64,000 bases of DNA from NCBI RefSeq assembly GCF_003725335.1, contig NZ_QIBY01000003.1, positions 1 through 64,000 on the forward strand, read 5' to 3'. The notes under the pieces were generated by a model that worked only from the letters and a program-made list of their open reading frames with translations, searched no databases and was not told where the DNA came from. Of this stretch, positions 1 to 9,209 are shown in pieces. Position 1 is the first letter of the stretch; each line of letters starts with the position of its first letter. Source of the stretch: Parvibacter caecicola (GTDB taxonomy: Bacteria; Actinomycetota; Coriobacteriia; Coriobacteriales; Eggerthellaceae). Position numbers and translations under genes: made by a program.

Positions 1-130
1 ACTTGTGCCCGTATACCACTACAGGCTTTCCGACAGGGGCATTGTCTAGAAGATACGCGGCCAAGCTATCTGATTTATCCCAAAGCTCCGCATAGCTTAC
101 TGAGTTGGCCTCAGAAGACCCCCCCCCCAT
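1..130 (-). pseudogene. DltA-like AMP-forming ligase, N-terminal fragment cut by the window edge
   Basis: Read on the minus strand, the first 118 bases encode a stretch containing SYAELWDKSDSLAAYL and ending in VVVYGHK. This matches the N-terminal region of D-alanine--carrier-protein ligase (DltA), which activates D-Ala for teichoic acid esterification; the rest lies outside the window. The reading frame runs into a run of ten G (119-128). In the present frame it can start only at the ATG touching the run (128-130), which has no Shine-Dalgarno and would lack the usual first ~20 residues. With nine G, a GTG at about 140-142 with a GGAG ten bases upstream comes into frame. With eleven G, an upstream DltA-like stretch (SPENGFCEFAS) joins but meets a TAG. 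It is either phase-variable or a decaying pseudogene. Family call is fairly good; status is uncertain. Confidence 0.5.
119..128. repeat. Homopolymer run of 10 C (G on minus strand)
   Basis: Ten consecutive C on the plus strand lie at the 5' end of the DltA-like minus-strand frame. Adding or losing one G changes which upstream start is in frame. Runs of this length are typical slipped-strand contingency sites; an assembly miscall is the main alternative. Confidence 0.8.
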
Positions 131-560
131 GACGCGAATTCACAAAAGCCGTTCTCCGGGGACTGGTCCTCCTACAAGAATTTAACTTCTCCAAAAAAAG
201 GCTCATTTTCTTTCCCATTCATACAATCTGCCCATGCGATTGAGCACATTCTACCAGAACCTTTTTCCTCGTTCTGGAATTCACCCTTCCCACGTCATAC
301 CACCCGAGAAACCGGATAGGGAGTGCAGGCAGGTCGGGCACGGGGAAGCCGCATGTATTCTAATTACACTAAACCATTCACCAGGTCATTACGCCCTATA
401 CCCCTTGCAAGCCGAAGCATCCCTCGCGCCTTAGCAACGCCGGGATCAGGGGACCAATTGATTCTCGGGGATATACCATTTCCTTTACAGCGCAAAGAGA
501 TTGCGGGTTTATACTTGTACCGCCCTACGTCCGCAGCGGGAATTGGAGCGTCTCTAAGCC
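131..560. other. Gene-free stretch between the DltA-like fragment and the membrane protein gene
   Basis: About 430 bases with only short open frames on either strand. None shows a recognisable domain. It may hold divergent promoters, but no convincing -35/-10 pair stands out. On the minus strand a short frame (including IAWADCMNGKENEPFFGEV) ends at a TAG near 170 just before the DltA-like fragment and could be eroded coding sequence of that gene. Confidence 0.4.
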
Positions 561-2381
561 GTGTCTTCCAAAGTCAAAATATATAATTCCCGATGGAAGT
601 CCCTTGCCCTTCCGACCCTTTTGTTACTTAACGCTATTACCGTCATGGGCATTTCTCTCTCACCGAGCGGAACCATGGGTGCCGATGATTGGACCATCAG
701 CACCATCCTTAGCGGCAATAACGAACTGCAAGGTCCATGTCTGTTTATAAACATCCTCCTTTCAAGCATAATTCTCCAGCTGAATGCGCTTTCTGCCGGG
801 GTCAACTGGTTTATGGTTGTCGAGAGAGTAGCCACCTTCTGTTCCGTGGCGCTACTCCTTTGCCTGTCAACGAAGACCCCCCCCCATAATGCAAAATATC
901 TCCAGGTGATTTCGGCATTATTTTTGGTGATGGTTATCCCAGGATGCCTCATCAACAGCAATTTCACCATCGTAGCAGCATGCTGCGCAATATCAGGAGA
1001 ACTGGCCCTCGTCTACCTTGTCGCCACTTCCCACAAGACCAAAAGGCGACTATTCCTTTGGCTAGCATCTACCTTACTCATTGTCTTCGGCTTCTGGTTC
1101 CGCGCAGACATGTGGCTCCTGACAACCCCTTTCTTTGCCCTGGTGATCATATGCCTGTGGCTCAGCGAAAAACGGAGCCACCACCAAAGCCCATGGCGCG
1201 CAAAGCGAGTCCTGGGCGCCATAGCCCTGCCTCTCGTCATCATCGGCATGAGCTACGCGGGAGACGCCGCTTTCTGGAACACGCAACCGGAATGGCACAC
1301 CTGGCAAGAATACAACCGGGCCAGGTCTTATCTTTCCGATTATCCGGTCCCGGAATACGACACGATAAGAGCTCAGCTAGACCGCCTAAGCATTTCTGAA
1401 AATGACTGGTGGTTAGCCACGCATTGGACCACAGCTTCTCCCGAAGTGTTTGACACGGCCACGCTTAAAGCCCTTGATGAAATTCAACGGGAGGTCGAAT
1501 CGCCCGACACCGCACAACCGTACGCCATCCATCTTGCAAGTCGACCACACCTGATAGCCTTGCTGCTGTGCGTACTCGCAATAGCATCTTTCGTAGTAAA
1601 GTCTAACGGGGCTAAAGCCGTTATCTGCGCTTTTGCCATACTTCCAGTCGTCATCAATTCCTACTTCTGGGATACGGGAAGGCTTCCGAGTCGCGTTGAA
1701 GACCCTGTCTGGGCGATGAGCTTCGCGTATTGCCTCCTGTTTATGTGCCTTTATACCCAGCCCTCTGCTCCTACACAAAACCAGGGGGGACGCAAAGACT
1801 CTGCCTCAGGAGCCAAGGCCATTTCTGCTCCGAACAAGCCTTGGGCACAAACGGTCGTTGCTAACCTTTCGCCTAATGCCTCGCTAATACTTCTCAGCTT
1901 ATTGCTTGTTTCATGGAGCGCTTTTGCCGTCCATGGTCTTTCATTCAATCCGCGGAGTGCAAAAGACTCGCTCGACATAAAGCAATCGCCAATAGTGCAA
2001 TACGTAGAATTGAATCCTGGAAACGTCTTTTGGTGGGACACCTCCTCAATGGAAGCGTATCGAGACGCCTTTGGCAGCAAGGGCATCCCCCCACGAACCC
2101 TTTTGGCGCAAAACTTTAAGCTGGGAGGCTGGACCACCGAATCCCCTCAAACAAACAACGCAAAAAATCAAGCAAACGTCTCTTTGGGAATTGGCAGCCT
2201 AATCGACAACGAGAAGGCCCGATACATCTCGCTTCAAGGAAGCGCAGTAACAGACCATCTGCTCGTGTTCCTACAAGAACACTACAACCCATCAGCGGTC
2301 GCCATACTTGAATTAACGATAACAAACGACAGTACGGGACACGTCTTCGAGGTGTGGAGGTTTGTGGCCGAAAACGCCTAA
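561..2381 (+). CDS. Polytopic membrane protein, GT-C-like, function unknown
   Basis: A 606-residue protein starting at GTG. It has a first hydrophobic segment near residues 14-32, several more in the first 220 residues, a group around 310-390 and one near 430-450, then a C-terminal extracytoplasmic-looking domain. An Asp pair (ADDW) lies just after the first membrane segment, where GT-C glycosyltransferases carry their acidic catalytic residues. This fits a lipid-linked-sugar glycosyltransferase, but I do not recognise a named family. A nine-C run (877-885) lies in frame at about residue 106-109, so a one-base slip would truncate it. It is the only plus-strand gene before the flippase and has no close operon partner. 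Confidence 0.6.
   Translation: MSSKVKIYNSRWKSLALPTLLLLNAITVMGISLSPSGTMGADDWTISTILSGNNELQGPCLFINILLSSIILQLNALSAGVNWFMVVERVATFCSVALLLCLSTKTPPHNAKYLQVISALFLVMVIPGCLINSNFTIVAACCAISGELALVYLVATSHKTKRRLFLWLASTLLIVFGFWFRADMWLLTTPFFALVIICLWLSEKRSHHQSPWRAKRVLGAIALPLVIIGMSYAGDAAFWNTQPEWHTWQEYNRARSYLSDYPVPEYDTIRAQLDRLSISENDWWLATHWTTASPEVFDTATLKALDEIQREVESPDTAQPYAIHLASRPHLIALLLCVLAIASFVVKSNGAKAVICAFAILPVVINSYFWDTGRLPSRVEDPVWAMSFAYCLLFMCLYTQPSAPTQNQGGRKDSASGAKAISAPNKPWAQTVVANLSPNASLILLSLLLVSWSAFAVHGLSFNPRSAKDSLDIKQSPIVQYVELNPGNVFWWDTSSMEAYRDAFGSKGIPPRTLLAQNFKLGGWTTESPQTNNAKNQANVSLGIGSLIDNEKARYISLQGSAVTDHLLVFLQEHYNPSAVAILELTITNDSTGHVFEVWRFVAENA
877..885. repeat. Homopolymer run of 9 C inside the membrane protein gene
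   Basis: The in-frame codons read T-K-T-P-P-H across the run. The sequence context (aaga before the run, cat after it) resembles the ten-C run at 119-128. A one-base indel would shift the frame about one-sixth of the way into the protein, so it is a candidate on/off switch. Confidence 0.75.
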
Positions 2382-2488
2382 TTATTGTCGCCGCAAGTCG
2401 CCAAGCGACCAACACAGCTGCGATCCTGGCTATCCTCAATGGACACCCTAAGCCGCACCAATGACAACAACGCTGCAGAGAAGACCCC

Positions 2489-3484
2489 TTAGAAGAGGAA
2501 CTGGGATTTCCACTTCTCTATCAAGTCGAAATCCAGACCCGTTATCGTTGTCCCCCAAGACGCGTTTATCATCTCCGGCAGCTCCGAAATTTGTTCGCGA
2601 GGCAAAAATGGGATAGAGAAGGACTCATTCATGCCCGAGGCACGATAATCTATGCCGATTATCACCGCACGGCAGCGATGCTGCAACGCATAGATGCCGC
2701 CATGAAGTCGATTTCCAATATAGTCAATATCCCCCTCTAGCAATAACCTATCAAACGCCGAAAGATTTGGAGGCACGAGGTTAATCCCATCCAAAGAAAC
2801 AAGCTCTTCCAAATACTCCAAATCCTTCAGAGTCTGAGGCCAGAAATAAGCATCGGAATAGTTTTTCCTAATTGCGTCAATCATAGAGCGGTCCCGCTCC
2901 ACGTCGGGATGATAACAGGTCAAGGTAAACACAGCCCTGTTCGCCTTCGTACTCGGAATACCTTTGCAGTGGTCACCTGTCAGACCCCATAGAGTCGGAC
3001 AACCGGTATTAGCCACCTTAAGCCCAAGATCATCGAGTATTTCAGCCGTTTTAGCGTCTCTAACACTATGGACAAGGTCTTTATTCAGAACTTTGGAATA
3101 GAGTCTCCTGGTGTACCAGGAGACCTTTTCGCTGTTCTTTCCTCGACCTACGCCCAAAAGAACCGCTCCTTTGACAATGCTCGTGTTCCACAAGTAAATA
3201 TTCCATGAGGGTTTAGGGCGAAGCATATCCGTATAGAGGAGATTAGTTCCACATATTATTTTATAGTCCACACTACTGTAGGTACTATTTTTCCCAGAAT
3301 ACCAATTCTGCCAAGTGTAAAAGAGTGGCGTATGGGTAGGCATCCGCAAAATATAGTTGCCTTCGAACAATTGCGGCCAATTTGCCGCAATTGATGTATT
3401 GATGATCTCATCACCCATATTTAACGACGCAATCGACGTGTCGTATAAAGCTACAGTTTTCACAAAACCTCTCTTCGCCAGCAA
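2489..3484 (-). CDS. Polysaccharide pyruvyl transferase family protein
   Basis: A 331-residue protein of the polysaccharide pyruvyl transferase family, which adds ketal-linked pyruvate from phosphoenolpyruvate to sugars of exported polymers. Supporting features are the N-terminal SLNMGDEII segment, the LLGVGRG strand-loop, the RDAKTAEILDDLGL region and the C-terminal NRLHGGIYALQHRC segment with the conserved RLHG. The ORF opens at residues MLAKRG; a GTG seven codons in (VKTVALYD) is an alternative start. It is transcribed alone, convergent with the membrane protein gene and divergent from the flippase. Acceptor sugar cannot be inferred. Confidence 0.8.
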   Translation of the reverse strand: MLAKRGFVKTVALYDTSIASLNMGDEIINTSIAANWPQLFEGNYILRMPTHTPLFYTWQNWYSGKNSTYSSVDYKIICGTNLLYTDMLRPKPSWNIYLWNTSIVKGAVLLGVGRGKNSEKVSWYTRRLYSKVLNKDLVHSVRDAKTAEILDDLGLKVANTGCPTLWGLTGDHCKGIPSTKANRAVFTLTCYHPDVERDRSMIDAIRKNYSDAYFWPQTLKDLEYLEELVSLDGINLVPPNLSAFDRLLLEGDIDYIGNRLHGGIYALQHRCRAVIIGIDYRASGMNESFSIPFLPREQISELPEMINASWGTTITGLDFDLIEKWKSQFLF

Positions 3485-3764
3485 ACAGTCACAATCAGCA
3501 GAACCTGCAGCCCGAAGACCAGCTGGACGATTGGGACAACAGGGGAATCACTTAAGCCGCGACTCAACGAGTCAACCATAATTGTCGAGCACACGACATC
3601 CCTATTACGAGGGGCGCCAAGAAAACCAACAAATAATCCAAACAGCCCTCCACGAGCTTTCATGGCGCAATTACGGCTGCCACCTCGCTCCTCCTCGCGC
3701 AGCGGGCTCTCTGATATATTATTTCAATTGCACCACACATCCGCCACGTTAAAGGTAATCATAG

Positions 3765-5150
3765 ATGAGCATGCAAGTTCCCATGAAATACAAGCGCTTG
3801 GTCCGAGACACCGGCATCTTTGCCCTCGGGAGCGCGGGCACCAAGCTAGTACTTTTTTTCCTGGTTCCCTTGTACACCCATTTTATGTCCGATGCCGAAT
3901 ACGGTATCGCCGACCTTGTCGTTACGGTTTCCCAGCTTATCATTCCCTTTGCATCGCTCTCCATCTTCGACGGCGTCCTTCGTTTCGGGCTCGCAAAAGG
4001 ATTCCGCACCTGCGACACACTGCTCAGTGGGCTAATTGTCAGCAGCATAGGCAGCGTGGCGGTATTGTTTCTTACTCCTGCTCTTGTCCTTTATCCCGCC
4101 ATCTCCGAATGGCGATGGCTCCTTTCGGCATATGTTGTAGCCTCTCTTTTCAACAACCTTTTCATGAATTACCTCAAGGTAAAGGACCGCAATAGGACCT
4201 ACGCCGTACTGAGCATTCTTCAAACCCTTGCACTTGCAACTCTTAACATTGTTCTGCTTGGATTCTACCATTGGGGTATAGCAGGATATCTGCTCTCCCT
4301 CGTCGCTTCCTGCGGTGCAAACTCCCTATTCGCCCTTGTGCTTAGTGGCGCGCTGACCGACCTCAAAACCGCCACGATACGTAAAGGCATGACCAAGCAG
4401 ATACTTGCCTATTCTTCACCGCTCGTACTTAACAGTATCAGCTGGTGGGTCATCCAATCGTCAGATAAGATCATGATAGATGCAATGGTTGGTGCCGCAG
4501 CACTCGGAATATTTACAGTAGCAAGTAAGATTCCCGCAATGATTAATGTGATTATCTCCATTTTTTCTCAAGCGTGGGGGCTCTCCTCGATACGCGAGTA
4601 CGAATCCGATAACGACACACGCTTTTACTCAAATGTTCTAAACATTTACCAGGCTATCGCATTCGGAGCCGCCATTGTGCTCACAGCAATCGTCAAGCCC
4701 TTCATGGCAATATACGTAGGAGAAGCCTTTGCCGCTTCATGGCAGTTCGTTCCGCTTTTGCTCGCGAGCTCCGCCTTCTCCGCCATAGCCTCCTATTATG
4801 GATCCCTTTACTTGGCGCTGAGGAAAAGTCTTAACAATATGTGGACCACCATCGCAGCCGCCCTCGTTAATCTAATCACCAACTACTTTGGAATTATGCT
4901 GTTCGGAATCTGGGGCGCCGCAATTGGTACAATGGTTTCATTCGCCCTCCTTTTTATTATTCGCCTGATTGACGTAGGACGATATCTCAAGATCGAGCTA
5001 AATAAATCAATCCTAGCAGCAAACATCCTAATCATGCTTGCAGAAGTCGGCTTTGTGTCCCTTGATTACTGCGGCCCGCTGGCATCAGCACTTGCAATTG
5101 CGACATTCGCCGCCGTCAATGGTCGTCTTCTACTTCGGCGCAAACGATAA
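3765..5150 (+). CDS. Wzx-type polysaccharide flippase (MOP superfamily)
   Basis: A 461-residue, very hydrophobic protein with about 12-14 membrane segments, typical of lipid-linked oligosaccharide flippases. The N-terminal FALGSAGTKLVLFFLVPLYT is characteristic: family members begin with a first helix ending in a G-K/R-hydrophobic pattern. It would move undecaprenyl-PP-linked repeat units outward for the EpsG- or Wzy-like polymerases nearby. Start 3765 has TAAAGG nine bases upstream. It is a plus-strand gene flanked by minus-strand genes, which suggests the locus was assembled piecemeal. Confidence 0.88.
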   Translation: MSMQVPMKYKRLVRDTGIFALGSAGTKLVLFFLVPLYTHFMSDAEYGIADLVVTVSQLIIPFASLSIFDGVLRFGLAKGFRTCDTLLSGLIVSSIGSVAVLFLTPALVLYPAISEWRWLLSAYVVASLFNNLFMNYLKVKDRNRTYAVLSILQTLALATLNIVLLGFYHWGIAGYLLSLVASCGANSLFALVLSGALTDLKTATIRKGMTKQILAYSSPLVLNSISWWVIQSSDKIMIDAMVGAAALGIFTVASKIPAMINVIISIFSQAWGLSSIREYESDNDTRFYSNVLNIYQAIAFGAAIVLTAIVKPFMAIYVGEAFAASWQFVPLLLASSAFSAIASYYGSLYLALRKSLNNMWTTIAAALVNLITNYFGIMLFGIWGAAIGTMVSFALLFIIRLIDVGRYLKIELNKSILAANILIMLAEVGFVSLDYCGPLASALAIATFAAVNGRLLLRRKR

Positions 5151-5188
5151 GAAGACAAGGCACCACCCGCAGCATTCCTCGCATCGGG

Positions 5189-6238
5189 TCACCTCGAGCC
5201 CGTTCTGCCAGCCTTGAATCGCCAGAAAGGGCCGGCAACAATCCCGATCAGGGTACCCATGCCGTAGGAGACATGAATTAAAGGAAAAAGAACGGGCAAC
5301 GCAAGAGCTCTAAAATCACATGGCCACGACGCCCCAATGGCACACATCGAAAGAACAAGGTCTGCAACCAGATACAACGTAACTAACACTATGAAAGGCA
5401 TCCAGTTGGCAAGAAGAAAGCCCACTATGCCAAAAACTAGCAACGTAAGCACAAAAACAAGGGGGGCAAAATGATAAGGCCGGAAACAACGAGGCTCGAT
5501 GTAGAGAGTTTTTCCAATCCAATACCCATTAAGCCATTTTTGGGTCAGCATTTTTCCAAGGCTCGCCCGGGCGAGCTGCACAGACTTAATCTCAGGCGAA
5601 AGGCAGATTTTGTAGCCGCTCTGTCGAATCCTGTAATGAAGCTCGTTATCCTCCGTCCGACGCAAGCGCTCGTCAAACAAGCCGGCCACTGAAAACACTT
5701 CACGTTTGTATGCACCGTGAAATACCGAATTAACATACCGTTTATCAGCATTCCTCCTGCATGACGCCACACTGCTCCCAAACGCTGATTCTTCTGCCAT
5801 GTGGAGCACGCTCTGCCAGCCAGTTGGATCCTTCATCACCGTGGGCCGCACGCCCCCACATACATCTTCCCCGGATTCAAGTGTGGCAATACTCGTGGCC
5901 ACAAAATCACTAGGGATACGCGCATGAGCATCTACGCGAATAATCGCGTCGCCCCGGCTGGCGCCGATGACGATATTCCAGCCGCAAGGTTGAATCTGCC
6001 TCTCGTTTCGGTAAACAAGCGTAGCAGCAAAATCATTTTTTTTCGATTTTGCAAACTCATCCATGATGGCCTTCGTTGAGTCGGTAGACATTCCGTCCAC
6101 GAGTATTACCTCAATCATTGCGTGAGGAAAAGTCTGCGCCTCTATATCCCTCAGCAAATCAGGCAAAGATAATTCCTCGTTCCGAGCTATGACGCCAACC
6201 GTAACCAACGAAATACTGCTCCCGCCAGTTTTGCCCAC
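5189..6238 (-). CDS. Family 2 glycosyltransferase, ExoA-like, membrane-anchored
   Basis: A 349-residue GT-A fold enzyme. Visible motifs are VIARNEELSLPDLL at the N-terminus, the EVILVDGMSTDST nucleotide-binding strand, IIRVDAHARIP for the DXD position and a RTEDNELHYRIRQSG acceptor-loop motif (ED...H..R). Two or three C-terminal hydrophobic segments (about residues 250-330) anchor it to the membrane, as in succinoglycan ExoA-type enzymes. It is the last gene of the minus-strand operon that begins with the Wzz-like protein, 19 bases after the EpsG-like gene. Confidence 0.85.
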   Translation of the reverse strand: MGKTGGSSISLVTVGVIARNEELSLPDLLRDIEAQTFPHAMIEVILVDGMSTDSTKAIMDEFAKSKKNDFAATLVYRNERQIQPCGWNIVIGASRGDAIIRVDAHARIPSDFVATSIATLESGEDVCGGVRPTVMKDPTGWQSVLHMAEESAFGSSVASCRRNADKRYVNSVFHGAYKREVFSVAGLFDERLRRTEDNELHYRIRQSGYKICLSPEIKSVQLARASLGKMLTQKWLNGYWIGKTLYIEPRCFRPYHFAPLVFVLTLLVFGIVGFLLANWMPFIVLVTLYLVADLVLSMCAIGASWPCDFRALALPVLFPLIHVSYGMGTLIGIVAGPFWRFKAGRTGSR

Positions 6239-6257
6239 TTAGTTCACCATCCCTGCA

Positions 6258-7358
6258 TTAAATCCAAGACTGATATGGGTATAGATGGTTCCATTCTGGC
6301 CTGAGCCACAGGACAACCAAGAAGAACAATATGAACGCAACGCCAATCAAGGCGCAAACTGCCTTTCGGTTTCGCAGACTACTCCTGCAAATCAAATTTG
6401 GAAGTTCGCTTATAGAGACAAATAGAAAGTATTGGGCAACTCGCGAGAAGAGATTCATTGAGAAACCGAGGGCAGACACAAAGACAAGCAAGCAAAAGTC
6501 CCATCTAACCAAATCACGGTAAGAATCTTTACCAGGCAGGTCTTTTGTGCACGCGTAAACCAATAAGCACAGCACACCTGCCCGCAGAACATAGTATGAG
6601 GTTGCAAGCCATCCGGAAGAGGCATAGGAATTTGTCAGATAACGCGAGTAGTAATCACCCAAAAACGGCCCTATTGCCGCAGAGAATACCCCCGTCATGC
6701 AGAGCAAGCAAATCACGGCACCGAGAACAAACACCACCATAACCCGCTTAGGGGCCAGTTGCTTGAATAGAAGGGCAAAGCAAATCAAAGCCGTCAGATG
6801 GAAAGTAGCAGCCAGAAAAACGAGAAGGGAGAAGCAGACTTTACGGTTTTGCTTAAGCTGCTGATAGGCAAACAAAATTACAAGAAGGGCGAAGCCCTGC
6901 CTGAGCTCATTCGTGAACACTGAAAATGCGAAGCAGAACGCAAGACATAAGGAGAGCGGATAATTATCTGAATACCTGAAAATATAAATCGCCAGCAACA
7001 CATACATGATCGATGCAGTAATTTCAAGGAAAACATGCGGGTCGTCGGTAATAGTTCCCACCAAAAAACAGTAAACCTGAAAACCGATTTCGTACCTTCG
7101 CCCAGGTTGTATCCCCTCCCTAAAGGACAGAAACAGCTCTACATAATTTGCAGTATCGTTTCCAATATTGATTGCCCGCTCCGCCGTAAACCACCATGCG
7201 ACCAAGAGGGCTATTGCCACCAAAACGCCAGTAACGATTTTGTACGTTCGGGGGTCTTGCCGAGACCCTTGCTGAAGCCGATTGTGCCACACGTCATCAA
7301 GCAACCCAAAACATGCAACTACTGCGACCAGGCCCGCCAACGCTACGTACAGAAACAT
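6258..7358 (-). CDS. EpsG-family membrane protein, probable repeat-unit polymerase
   Basis: A 366-residue polytopic protein with about ten hydrophobic segments. It carries the EpsG-type early motif NIGNDTANYVELF followed by a hydrophilic loop and a FAFSVFTNELRQGFALLVILFA-type helix containing the conserved RQG. EpsG proteins act as Wzy-like polymerases or assembly factors for exopolysaccharide. Its start codon overlaps the stop of the GT4 gene at 7358, indicating translational coupling. The separate O-antigen-ligase-like protein at 13606 means two polymerase or ligase candidates exist in this locus. Confidence 0.75.
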   Translation of the reverse strand: MFLYVALAGLVAVVACFGLLDDVWHNRLQQGSRQDPRTYKIVTGVLVAIALLVAWWFTAERAINIGNDTANYVELFLSFREGIQPGRRYEIGFQVYCFLVGTITDDPHVFLEITASIMYVLLAIYIFRYSDNYPLSLCLAFCFAFSVFTNELRQGFALLVILFAYQQLKQNRKVCFSLLVFLAATFHLTALICFALLFKQLAPKRVMVVFVLGAVICLLCMTGVFSAAIGPFLGDYYSRYLTNSYASSGWLATSYYVLRAGVLCLLVYACTKDLPGKDSYRDLVRWDFCLLVFVSALGFSMNLFSRVAQYFLFVSISELPNLICRSSLRNRKAVCALIGVAFILFFLVVLWLRPEWNHLYPYQSWI

Positions 7359-8464
7359 TACGAATCGTCTCGCTTCACGGATGATTGAAGAAGGTCTTCA
7401 TATCTGGCCACGGCACACGCAGCAACTGTTTGCCAAGAGAACTCCTGCATAGCTAGACTACGGGCTTTCGCCGACTTTGCCCACATATCATCCTCATCAG
7501 CCTCCGTGACCTCAAGCAACATACGAGAAATTGAATCGACAGTGTTATCCGCAATCCAGCCAGCACCATACTCTTCGATGAAACCGCCCATGGTGGTTCC
7601 TCGCGTGAGCGCACAGGGCAAACCGTAGCTCAGCGCCTCGAGGATTCCCATTGGCATTCCCTCAAACCTTGAAGTTTGCAAAAACACGTCAGAGGACAAA
7701 AGGATTTCCTCCTTCTCCTTACCACAAACCGCAGGGCTTACCGAGACAATATCTCCCAGAGAACGCTCCGATACCAGCCTTTCCACATTGGCAAAGCGCC
7801 CCTTGTAATCTGGCCCATATATTTCGAATGAAGTCCGTTTTCCCCTCAGGTAATCAGCATTTAGCGCAATAGCGTCCATCATCAAATCCAAACCCTTGTG
7901 ATAGGCATCCAAACGCCCTACGTAGACAAACCGAATCCCCTCACCCGAAAATGAGGCCTTCACGTTTTTAGGCATAAAGATGCCATTTGTGGCAACAAAC
8001 TTCTTTGCCTTAAATGCCGTAGACTGCATTTCCTTATCCGAAAGCAGCTGAAGGGCAGCAGATTCTCTAATAAACTTGTTGAAGAAAATCGCATTCGCCA
8101 CCATCTTTTTCAGGGCCTTTTTCTTTAACGCCTGCTCCGAAAGCTCACCATGAGGAATGACGAAGTAAGGAATTCCCTCACTTTTAAGCTGCTTCGCGAT
8201 AGCGAGATACGGAAACCGATAGGCTTCGTGAAATACTACAATATCCGGTTTCCGCCACGCCCTCTTTACTTCATCCAGGGACACAGGAGCATTCACGAAA
8301 ATCTGATTCTGCGCAGAGTCTATTTTCTCGCCTGAAATATTCAAGAAAGCTGTTTGGGCAAAAGACCCTTGAGCATTTGCATGTAAGGGCGCAACTACAC
8401 AGACCCCATTAAAGGAGTTGTTTGTAATGCAGGCGATATGGAGGATGTTCAGATCAGCGCTCAA
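7358..8464 (-). CDS. Family 4 glycosyltransferase (GT-B)
   Basis: A retaining GT-B enzyme that adds a sugar to the lipid-linked repeat unit. Key features are LNILHIACITNNSFNGV at the N-terminus, RFVYVGRLDAYHKGLDLMM starting the C-terminal Rossmann domain, and the FEGMPMGILEALSYGLPC donor-binding loop with the E-x7-E motif. The open frame extends to 8530 from a TTG (390 residues). I prefer the TTG at 8464 with GGAG eleven bases upstream, giving 368 residues that begin just before the first beta strand. The longer form would overlap the upstream transferase by 17 bases. Confidence 0.85.
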   Translation of the reverse strand: MSADLNILHIACITNNSFNGVCVVAPLHANAQGSFAQTAFLNISGEKIDSAQNQIFVNAPVSLDEVKRAWRKPDIVVFHEAYRFPYLAIAKQLKSEGIPYFVIPHGELSEQALKKKALKKMVANAIFFNKFIRESAALQLLSDKEMQSTAFKAKKFVATNGIFMPKNVKASFSGEGIRFVYVGRLDAYHKGLDLMMDAIALNADYLRGKRTSFEIYGPDYKGRFANVERLVSERSLGDIVSVSPAVCGKEKEEILLSSDVFLQTSRFEGMPMGILEALSYGLPCALTRGTTMGGFIEEYGAGWIADNTVDSISRMLLEVTEADEDDMWAKSAKARSLAMQEFSWQTVAACAVARYEDLLQSSVKRDDS

Positions 8465-8513
8465 GATAATTCGCGCTCCATAGATCCGCAAAGCAAAAGC
8501 AAAATCACTGTCA

Positions 8514-9209
8514 TTACCTCTCCCCTCCAAAAACAGCTAAAACTGTCTTGGACAAAAGTCTCGCTTCCCGCAAACAAGAAAAACTCCCTAAATCATTCAG
8601 ATTATAAGCCATTTTATCTGGGAGAATGGCATTAACATATACCCCGTCCGTGTCGCTGGATGAATCTAGCAGTCGAGCCTCGTCCTTGAACTCAATGCTG
8701 GCCGACGACGTTACTCCGGCTGGCAACAGAAGCGTCGCCCTCATCTCGGGCGTGTAGGCAGCCACATACTTCGGCACTTCCGGGCGCGTGCCCACGAAGC
8801 TCATGGTTCCCCGAAACACATCCAGCAGCTGGCTTATCTCGTCCAGACGATAGTCGCGAATCTTCGCACCCACCCGGGTAATGCGAGCATCTCCACTCGT
8901 AGTCACCGCACTACCCATCGCGTCCGCCTTGTCGCACATAGTGCGAAACTTAAAAATACGAAACGTTCTCCCGTATTGAGTCACCCGTTCCTGCCGAAAG
9001 AACACCGGCCCTGGAGAGTCGACCTTAATCGCAATCGCCAGAATCAAGAACACGGGACTGAGAATAACGAGCAGAAGCGCAGAAAAAACCACATCGAAGA
9101 TGCGCTTAACTATCAGCTGCCTTCGCTTCTTAGAAAGGGCTTCGTAATATGGCCGCACTTCGGCGGTTCTCATGTCTTCCGGGAGCTCGTCCCAAGGCAG
9201 CAGTCTCAC
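8514..9209 (-). CDS. Initiating phosphosugar transferase, PglC/WcaJ family
   Basis: A 231-residue bacterial sugar transferase that transfers phosphosugar from a UDP-sugar to undecaprenyl phosphate, the first step of repeat-unit assembly. It has a single N-terminal hydrophobic segment (about residues 38-62), VDSPGPVFFRQERV, FKFRTM, and MSFVGTRPEVP, all hallmark motifs. It lacks the extra N-terminal membrane segments of WbaP, so it is the short PglC-like form. Its stop overlaps the start region of GT4, and its start overlaps the stop of the aminotransferase gene by 4 bases. Together with the aminotransferase and dehydratase this suggests a 4-amino-trideoxyhexose as first sugar. Confidence 0.9.
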   Translation of the reverse strand: MRLLPWDELPEDMRTAEVRPYYEALSKKRRQLIVKRIFDVVFSALLLVILSPVFLILAIAIKVDSPGPVFFRQERVTQYGRTFRIFKFRTMCDKADAMGSAVTTSGDARITRVGAKIRDYRLDEISQLLDVFRGTMSFVGTRPEVPKYVAAYTPEMRATLLLPAGVTSSASIEFKDEARLLDSSSDTDGVYVNAILPDKMAYNLNDLGSFSCLREARLLSKTVLAVFGGER

